A stretch of 54,197 nucleotides of DNA from Candidatus Solibacter sp. (lineage in GTDB: Bacteria; Acidobacteriota; Terriglobia; Bryobacterales; Bryobacteraceae): NCBI GenBank assembly GCA_013822245.1, contig PNKE01000067.1:1-54197 (forward strand), in the 5' to 3' direction. The notes under the pieces were generated by a model. That model saw only the letters and a list, made by a program, of their open reading frames with translations. It searched no databases and was not told the origin of the DNA. Each line of letters opens with the position of its first letter. The stretch's first letter is position 1. The translations under genes and the position numbers were made by a program. This document shows, in pieces, positions 48,885-54,197 of this stretch.

Positions 48885-50810
48885 CTACGCATAGCACCGG
48901 ATCTCAAACACCCTCGCCATCTCGCTCCCATTGGTCCCGTCCACCTGCACCCTCAACCTGTCCGTCGTCACTTTCTCAAACCTGTGCCGGTTCACCCTCT
49001 GATGATTCCCCTTCACTTCCACCAACGTCCGCCCGCCCGCGATGAGGCGGTAATCCTTCACCGTCTCCGGCTGCGGCGCCCGGATAATCCCCTTGTTCAC
49101 CCCATCGCCCGAGGTCAGCGTCAACTCCCTCTGAAACCCCGAATCAAAGGTCAACTGAATCTCCCCGATCGTCACCGGCTTCGGCCACTGCAACTCAATC
49201 CACGCCCCATCCGCGCCCATCCGCCCCTGCCACTGATGCACTTCCTTGTTCGGAATATCCCTCACCCACCCATCGACAACATTCCCCGCCCGTGCATGAT
49301 CCTCTTCCGCCGAAGCCACTACCCTGGCCTGCTTCGCCAGATCCGCCGCGTCTTCGTTCTTCACCCCCCGCAACGTCTGATCGTCCCTCAGCAGCACCTG
49401 CTGCAACCGCGCCACCCGTCCCGCATCCTGCGCCCATTGCCTCGGCATCAACCCTTCCTTCACGCACAGCGCCGCCGCTGTCCCCGCAGCCTGCCCAGCC
49501 ACCGCGCACGTCGCCATCACCCGCGTCGACGTAAACGCCGCGTGGGTCGCGCTAATGTTCCGTCCCGCCATGAACAGGTTCGGCACGTTCTTGCTATACA
49601 GCGCCCGCAGTGGAAGATTGAACACCTCCGGCGTCCGGATCACCGTATTCGGCGGCACCTCGGGCCTGTCGAATCCGGCCGGCGGATGATCGTCCATCGG
49701 CCACCCGCCAATGGCCACCGCATCGTCCCACGTCCCCCGCATCAAGTCGTTCTGCGTCACGATCACATCGCCCACCATCCGCCGGCTCCCCCGCCTGCCC
49801 GGCATCATCCCCACCCAATCCAGCGCCCAGTTCGCGCTCGACGGATGCGCCCCGCTGTTCTTGATGTAGTCCCACACGCCCATCAAAATCGACAGCAGCT
49901 CAAACCGGATCCGCTCGTTATCCCAAACCGTATTCAGATCCCCGCCCCACTCGATCCACCAATACCCATACTCCCAACTGTTCACCGACCTGAACCGCAA
50001 CTGCGCCGGCGTCACCTTCCTCGCCCACTTCGGCGGCGTGAACGGCATCGGCCTGTCGTGCAGCCGCGACGTGAACAGAATCGACGAACCCAGCGTCTCC
50101 TCATCCGCCTTTTCCGGCGTCAGCGTCTCGCCAAACTCCGCTTTGGCCTCGCGCCCGGTCCGCATCTGCGCGCCTGCCTCCAGCCCCAGCCGCGAATCGC
50201 CCGTGGCGTCCAGGAACAGAGGCGCCGTGATCCTGTAGATGTGTTCGCTCTTGTCGCACCGTGCCAGCACGTGGTCGATCCGCCCGCCCTTCATCGACGC
50301 CGAATACAGCGATGTCTCAAGCATCAGCGTAATGTTCGGCTCCGACATCACCTTGTCGTAGAGCAGCAGGTCCCACAGCTCCCAGCACCGCTGCGGATTA
50401 TTCGCAGCATCGTCCAGCCGCAGTTCTTCAATGATGCCGCCCTCGCGCCACCCTGGGCGGCCTTTGTGCGAGTTTGCCCCGACGACGTGCATCTTCACTT
50501 CGCTCGACGAATTGCCCCCCAGCCGCGACCGGTCCTGCACCAGCACGACTTTGGCCCCATGCCGCGCCGCCGCTATCGCCGCGCACACTCCGGCCAGTCC
50601 CCCGCCCGCCACCATCAAATCGCACTTCAAATCCACCAGCGACATGTGCGGCTCATTCGGCGACGGCCTGCGCCTTGCCACCGGCGGCGCCACAACCCCA
50701 AAGTCCCGCCCCCCGCCCTGCGCCGCCTGCGCAGCCTGGGCCGGGTCGGCGAACACGTACAGCGAATATCCGGCGAAAGGAATCGATTGAAGAACGTCTC
50801 GGCGTCTCAT
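48885..50810 (-). CDS. FAD-dependent oxidoreductase with twin-arginine-like start and C-terminal beta domain
   Basis: 641 aa from the ATG at 50810 (an upstream in-frame ATG at 50825 is possible). MRRRDVLQSIPFAGYSLYVF is Tat-like. The FAD-binding fold LMVAGGGLAGVCAAIAAARH begins at ~65, followed by GGNSSSEVKMHV and the family end NLFMAGRNISATHAAFTSTR with AGQAAGTAAALC. The last ~130 residues are a beta-sandwich resembling a discoidin/F5-8 domain. The core is of the FAD_oxidored type. Substrate unknown; carbohydrate or xanthan-type roles are recorded for relatives. Confidence 0.82.
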   Translation of the reverse strand: MRRRDVLQSIPFAGYSLYVFADPAQAAQAAQGGGRDFGVVAPPVARRRPSPNEPHMSLVDLKCDLMVAGGGLAGVCAAIAAARHGAKVVLVQDRSRLGGNSSSEVKMHVVGANSHKGRPGWREGGIIEELRLDDAANNPQRCWELWDLLLYDKVMSEPNITLMLETSLYSASMKGGRIDHVLARCDKSEHIYRITAPLFLDATGDSRLGLEAGAQMRTGREAKAEFGETLTPEKADEETLGSSILFTSRLHDRPMPFTPPKWARKVTPAQLRFRSVNSWEYGYWWIEWGGDLNTVWDNERIRFELLSILMGVWDYIKNSGAHPSSANWALDWVGMMPGRRGSRRMVGDVIVTQNDLMRGTWDDAVAIGGWPMDDHPPAGFDRPEVPPNTVIRTPEVFNLPLRALYSKNVPNLFMAGRNISATHAAFTSTRVMATCAVAGQAAGTAAALCVKEGLMPRQWAQDAGRVARLQQVLLRDDQTLRGVKNEDAADLAKQARVVASAEEDHARAGNVVDGWVRDIPNKEVHQWQGRMGADGAWIELQWPKPVTIGEIQLTFDSGFQRELTLTSGDGVNKGIIRAPQPETVKDYRLIAGGRTLVEVKGNHQRVNRHRFEKVTTDRLRVQVDGTNGSEMARVFEIRCYA

Positions 50811-50938
50811 AAGCTCGCCGACCATTCTATGCCAATGAAGTCACCATCAATCTCGCCCACTGCTGGGTAGGGCAGGCGCCCTCGCCTGCGGCCGGCGCCC
50901 TCGCCGGCACCCTTTGCGTGGCTCAATTGCTCTCGTGT

Positions 50939-51208
50939 TCAGTCTGCCGCGTCAACACTCGTTTCAACATCACCGGGCGTGATGTCGAACGCCTCACCCA
51001 AATACCGGTCATGCTCCGTGCTGACATCCTTGCTGCCAGACGAAAACTCCCCAGCCAACCGTACCGCCCACTCCACCCTCTGCCCCTGGTCCGCAAGCAG
51101 ATCGCTCGCCTGCACGCAGTCGCTCCCCTCGCGATCCAACTCGCTCCTGTGCCTGCCCGGCTCCATCCGCAATCCCCGCTGCTCGTCTTCTTTCGCCTTC
51201 ATCTCCAT
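50939..51208 (-). CDS. Possible small hydrophilic protein
   Basis: 89 aa from the ATG at 51208, with AAGGA about 9 nt upstream. Very charged: MEMKAKEDEQRGLRM, LDREGSDCVQASDLLADQG and an acidic end. No family recognised. It is read in the same direction as hpt, which ends about 50 nt before it, and as the oxidoreductase. Codon third bases are less GC-biased than in neighbours, so it may be non-coding. Confidence 0.35.
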   Translation of the reverse strand: MEMKAKEDEQRGLRMEPGRHRSELDREGSDCVQASDLLADQGQRVEWAVRLAGEFSSGSKDVSTEHDRYLGEAFDITPGDVETSVDAAD

Positions 51209-51259
51209 CCGAACCATTCCTTCTCCCCCGCCCATTCAGCCGAACCTGACCATCCCCCC

Positions 51260-51775
51260 TCACCCCACCATCACGCAGACATCCTTCAAATTCCTGTACC
51301 TCTGCTCGTAATCCAGCCCATACCCGATCACGAACTTGTCCTCGATCTCAAACCCCACGTAATCGCCTTCCACCCGCACCCTTCGCCGCGACGGCTTGTC
51401 CAGGATCGCCGCCACCTTCAACGACGCCGGCCCGCGCTGCGCAAACAGATGCTTCAAATAGCTCAGCGTCAGCCCCGTGTCGATGATGTCCTCGACGATC
51501 ACCACATGCTCGTCCTCGATCGGCCGGTCCAGGTCCTTCGTCAGTTGCACCTGCCCCGTCGTCGTTGTCCCCTCATAGCTTTTCGTCCCGATGAAATCCA
51601 CCCGCACAGGCACCGTGATCTGCCTGCACAAGTCCGCCATGAACATGAACGAACCCTTCAGCACCCCCACCAGCACCACCGTCTGGCCCTCGTAATCGGC
51701 GCTGATCCGCGCCCCCAACTCCGCAATCCTAGCCTGAATACGGCTCGCGGGAATAAGAACTTCAATTGCCGGCAT
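51260..51775 (-). CDS. hpt: Hypoxanthine phosphoribosyltransferase
   Basis: 171 aa from the ATG at 51775. The PRPP loop is VVIVEDIIDTGLTL; VVLVGVLKGSFMFMADL, VDFIGTKSYEG and KPSRRRVRVEGDYVGFEIED (with FVIGYGLDY) complete the family. It salvages hypoxanthine and guanine to IMP and GMP using PRPP. It starts 14 nt after the peptidase-like gene and is probably co-transcribed. Confidence 0.95.
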   Translation of the reverse strand: MPAIEVLIPASRIQARIAELGARISADYEGQTVVLVGVLKGSFMFMADLCRQITVPVRVDFIGTKSYEGTTTTGQVQLTKDLDRPIEDEHVVIVEDIIDTGLTLSYLKHLFAQRGPASLKVAAILDKPSRRRVRVEGDYVGFEIEDKFVIGYGLDYEQRYRNLKDVCVMVG

Positions 51776-51789
51776 GACTACTAGGCTAT

Positions 51790-52644
51790 CTAGTCCGCCA
51801 CTCTGATGCGCAAGCTCGGCGGCCCAATGTGGATATGCGGCGCGGTCGATTTGCCCGCCACCGCCGCCCTGAATGCGAAAAACGGAATCTTCTCCCGCGT
51901 CAGATACTCCCTCAGCCACACCCCCTCCGGCTCATCCGGATTCACCGCCACATCCACCCGCCCCCGGTGGTCGTAGCCCAACGCCCTGTGCACCGCCGTC
52001 TCCCCATGCGCGCTCACCGGCACCGGCCTGCCGAACGCCGCCTCGTACGCCAGCACCACTCCCTTCCAGTGCGCCGCCGTGAACGTCCCCATCCCGTCAA
52101 ACCGCTCGCTCACCGGCCGCGACTCCACCCCTGTCTCCGGCCCCGCCTCGATCCGCGCCCACTGCTCTTCCGCCCGCGCCATGTCCGCCATCTCGCGCAG
52201 AAACTTCTCCCGCGAGATCGCCAGCTCCAGCGTCCTGTTCAGTTCCTCAATCTCTTCCGCCACCGGTCCCAGCGCATTGCGCGCGTAAATGCCCTGCTCC
52301 ACCAGCGGCTTCAACTCCTCCAGCCTCGCCTGCCGCCGAGCAACCCGCCTCCGCGCCGCCGCCACCATTTCCGCCGCCTGTTCCTCGGTCGTGTCCTCGA
52401 TGCGCGAAGCCCCATACAGCGTCCGCCTCAGAATCGCCTCATCCTCGGCGTCCCGCATCTCGGCCAGAGCCTTCTCCAAAGCCGCCCTCGGCGCCGCGCC
52501 CGCCTCCACCAGAGCGCGCAGCCTCTCCAGGTCGGGCGTCTGCGCGTACACTCCGGCCCCGCCAAAAATCATCAGACTGTAAAAAACAAAAAGATTGCGC
52601 ACTGTTCTAGATGTAGTACGATACCGTTTAAGGAGACGTTTCAT
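51790..52644 (-). CDS. Secreted protein with coiled coil and M15-like C-terminus
   Basis: 284 aa if started at 52644; a later GTG (VRNLFVFYSLMIFGG) would also give a signal peptide. After the signal, residues ~35-150 form a charged coiled coil (ERLRALVEAGAAPRAALEKA, RRVARRQARLEELKPLVEQG). The C-terminal ~120 residues have SAHGETAVHRALGYDHRGRV, DVAV and APHIHIGPPS, reminiscent of the His/Asp/His zinc site of VanY/M15 peptidases. No Shine-Dalgarno precedes 52644. Role in envelope peptidoglycan is inferred. Confidence 0.55.
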   Translation of the reverse strand: MKRLLKRYRTTSRTVRNLFVFYSLMIFGGAGVYAQTPDLERLRALVEAGAAPRAALEKALAEMRDAEDEAILRRTLYGASRIEDTTEEQAAEMVAAARRRVARRQARLEELKPLVEQGIYARNALGPVAEEIEELNRTLELAISREKFLREMADMARAEEQWARIEAGPETGVESRPVSERFDGMGTFTAAHWKGVVLAYEAAFGRPVPVSAHGETAVHRALGYDHRGRVDVAVNPDEPEGVWLREYLTREKIPFFAFRAAVAGKSTAPHIHIGPPSLRIRVAD

Positions 52645-52651
52645 AGCGACT

Positions 52652-53044
52652 TTGGGTAACACACTCGAATCCGGGGCCAGCGCTTTTTCCGCCACTGAAA
52701 CCCCCACGTGGCAGATCGCTCTCCGCGCCGCCGAATCCAAGCAGGCCCGCGACATCATCATCCTCGACCTCCGCGAAGTCACCTCCTTCGCCGACTTCTT
52801 CCTCATCTGCACCGGCCAGAACAAGCCCCAGATCCAGGCTATCTGGGACGAAGTCGCCATGCAAATGAAGAAGCAGGCCGGGGAGATCCCTCACAACGTC
52901 GAAGGCTACGACAACGCCGGCTGGATCCTCGGCGATTACGGCGACCTCCTGGTCCATATCTTCGACCCGGAAAAGCGCGAATACTACAGCCTCGAACGCC
53001 TCTGGCGCCACGCCACCACCGTCGCCCTCCCGCCAGCCGGCTAG
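52652..53044 (+). CDS. rsfS: Ribosomal silencing factor RsfS
   Basis: 130 aa from the TTG at 52652; the true start is unsure. The family is clear: ALRAAESKQARDIIILDLRE, VTSFADFFLICTGQNKPQIQ, GYDNAGWILGDYGDLLVHIF and EKREYYSLERLWRHA. RsfS binds L14 and blocks subunit joining when nutrients are short. A strong AAGGAG at 52630-52635 sits 7 nt before an in-frame ATA at 52643, and no ATG, GTG or TTG is at proper spacing. The 5' end overlaps the start codon of the divergent gene. Confidence 0.88.
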   Translation: MGNTLESGASAFSATETPTWQIALRAAESKQARDIIILDLREVTSFADFFLICTGQNKPQIQAIWDEVAMQMKKQAGEIPHNVEGYDNAGWILGDYGDLLVHIFDPEKREYYSLERLWRHATTVALPPAG

Positions 53045-53186
53045 CCTCAGCCGCCCATCGTGGTGCAGGCACTCCCGCCTGCCGCCAGATACTCGTGCCG
53101 TTGCGTCCGCTGGCGGAAACGCCGAAAGCCCCCCGCCGCACTACCCCGACGACACAGCCACGCTGGTTCAAGAGTGACCTGTGAAG

Positions 53187-53215
53187 TTGACACGTGGTAT
53201 CACCAGAGATACCAT
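53187..53215 (+). promoter_or_regulatory. hicAB promoter with built-in operator
   Basis: TTGACA (53187-53192) and TACCAT (53210-53215) are 17 nt apart. Between and over the -10 lies TGGTATC-N6-GATACCA (53195-53201 and 53208-53214), a perfect 7-bp inverted repeat. That fits autorepression by the antitoxin complex. Confidence 0.68.
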
Positions 53216-53250
53216 CGTCACGTGGCAGGCGCGGACAGGTTGCGGAGCGG

Positions 53251-53460
53251 ATGCGGACCAATCCAAGAGACTGGCGCATCGAAGACCTGAAGGCCGTCGC
53301 CAGGAAATACGCCATCGAGTTCCGTCAACACGGTACCAGTCACGTCGTTTTCCGGCATCCCGGCTCCGGCATGTTGACAGTCCCCGCCGCACGCCCCATC
53401 AAGCCGGTCTACATCCGCCAGTTTGTCCAACTCATCGACAGAGGGGAGAGCAAAGAATGA
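53251..53460 (+). CDS. hicA: HicA-family toxin
   Basis: 69 aa from the ATG at 53251; GGAG lies about 4 nt upstream. A double-stranded-RNA-binding-like small fold with the key His in HGTSHVVFRHP, and LTVPAARPIKPVYIRQFVQL as the family end. HicA cleaves mRNA. The antitoxin gene begins within its stop codon (ATGA), and the promoter with operator is 36 nt upstream. Confidence 0.88.
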   Translation: MRTNPRDWRIEDLKAVARKYAIEFRQHGTSHVVFRHPGSGMLTVPAARPIKPVYIRQFVQLIDRGESKE

Positions 53461-53834
53461 ATGACACCTTCAATTTCGAGGCCTATCCGTTCACGGTCCG
53501 GCCGTTGCCGGAAGCCGAAGGCGGGGGCTTCCTCATCGAGTATCCCGATCTGCCGGGCGTGATCTCAGATGGCGCGACTCCGGAAGAGGCGATCAAAAAC
53601 GGCCGCGATGCCCTGAAAGCCGCCATGCTGACGATGAAGGAGTTCGGCGATCCGATCCCCGCCCCCGGCGCTTTCAATGCCGCGAGCGGCCAATGGCGGC
53701 AGCGCGTACCCAAAACCCTGCACGCCAGGCTTGTCGAGCGGGCCCGGCAGGAGGGCGTGAGTCTCAATACCCTGGTGATGGCGATGATCGCCGAAGGCTT
53801 GGGCCAGCGCCAGACAAAGCGTCGAAGCCGGTAG
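53457..53834 (+). CDS. hicB: HicB-family antitoxin
   Basis: 125 aa. A partial RNase H-like domain (YPFTVRPLPEAEGGGFLIEY, PDLPGVISDGATPEEAIKNG) is followed by a C-terminal ribbon-helix-helix segment (VPKTLHARLVERARQEGVSL, NTLVMAMIAEGL) that would bind the operator. It neutralises HicA. Translationally coupled by ATGA. Confidence 0.92.
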   Translation: MNDTFNFEAYPFTVRPLPEAEGGGFLIEYPDLPGVISDGATPEEAIKNGRDALKAAMLTMKEFGDPIPAPGAFNAASGQWRQRVPKTLHARLVERARQEGVSLNTLVMAMIAEGLGQRQTKRRSR

Positions 53835-53883
53835 GCGGCCTGGCTGACTCAATATCGGGCGCCTTGCCGCCCGCCGTCGAAAC

Positions 53884-54197
53884 TCACCCCACCACTTCCG
53901 CCACCGTCGTCAACACCCCGCCCGCCCCGACAAATTCCTCCAACGTCTTCCGCCCCGCCTCCTCGCTCAACGCCATCACCCCGTCCACCACCATCTCCAC
54001 CCTCGCCCCCCTGCCCAACAGGCCCATCACCGCGCACCGCACGCAATATTCCGTCACCACCCCATACACCACATACCTCTCCGCCCCCAACCTCTCCAGC
54101 AACTCCCTCAACCTGACGTTCGTGAAACAATCCAGAGCCTGCTTCTCCACCACATACTGCGCCGCATCCTCGAATCCCACCCCCGCCTCATTCGCCA
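53884..54197 (-). CDS. Isochorismatase-family cysteine hydrolase, 3' part
   Basis: The frame runs off the window edge, so the 5' end is missing; 104 codons are visible. The nucleophilic Cys is in YGVVTEYCVRCAV, and QALDCFTN and VMALSEEAGRKTLEEF are as in nicotinamidase-like members. Nicotinamidase (PncA) is one possibility, but the metal-binding N-terminal Asp is outside the window. Confidence 0.72.
   Translation of the reverse strand, partial: ANEAGVGFEDAAQYVVEKQALDCFTNVRLRELLERLGAERYVVYGVVTEYCVRCAVMGLLGRGARVEMVVDGVMALSEEAGRKTLEEFVGAGGVLTTVAEVVG

Noticed and set aside
48846-50870. 674-codon + strand frame opposite the FAD oxidoreductase
   Set aside because: Pro/Arg/His-rich antisense frame caused by high GC; the - strand encodes a complete FAD-binding protein.
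50918-51784. 288-codon + strand frame opposite hpt
   Set aside because: Antisense shadow of hpt; hpt motifs are unambiguous on the - strand.

Overview
The window is about 54 kb of high-GC DNA, probably chromosomal, from an acidobacterium; a Bryobacter/Solibacter-like lineage is my best guess. The grounds are a von Willebrand A protein of the type described as acidobacterial, a PEP-CTERM protein, many small secreted proteins of acidobacterial style, and HicAB and HigBA modules. No rRNA, tRNA or CRISPR array was found.

Layout. (1) 1-11208, + strand: the end of a FecR-domain gene and a Met/Gly-rich outer-membrane protein, then a metal-resistance set: small Cys protein, CzcC-, CzcB- and CzcA-type RND efflux, a PII-like regulator, a P1B-2 ATPase (Zn/Cd/Pb class) and a DUF302 protein. 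(2) 11963-14080, - strand: a sigma-54 activator with three PAS domains. (3) 14819-33123: an envelope and stress cluster with CsbD, OmpA-like, SYLF, YtxH, two tiny membrane-protein families, a DksA/TraR zinc finger, a glycine-zipper lipoprotein, an LPETA-tailed surface protein, malic enzyme, a VWFA protein, a class D-like sortase, and two GT4/GH130 gene pairs. (4) 33124-35114: an intergenic repeat, a decayed serine recombinase and a PEP-CTERM gene. (5) 35322-37929: higBA and a perR-ahpC-ahpD peroxide operon. (6) 37995-44904: an M23 peptidase and a three-gene secreted caspase/TPR operon. (7) 45067-54197: larE plus an unknown gene, gcvT-gcvH, an FAD oxidoreductase, hpt, rsfS, hicAB and a truncated isochorismatase-like gene.

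The most interesting system is in regions 2-3. A palindrome TTGACC-N6-GGTCAA occurs, with minor variation, six times: twice upstream of the sigma-54 activator gene, once in the divergent SYLF/YtxH intergenic region, once before the tiny membrane-protein/DksA operon, and as an abutting pair before the LPETA gene. Four good -24/-12 (GG-N10-GC) sigma-54 promoters lie next to these sites. In two cases the distance from palindrome start to the -24 GG is exactly 82 nt; in the other two it is 112 or 113 nt, about three helical turns more. This looks like a compact, locally encoded sigma-54 regulon for envelope-stress proteins, with a sortase and a sortase-tailed protein in the same + strand gene run.

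Start codons were chosen by ribosome-binding site and family N-terminus where possible; uncertain ones are flagged. All family assignments are by eye from motifs, not by database search.
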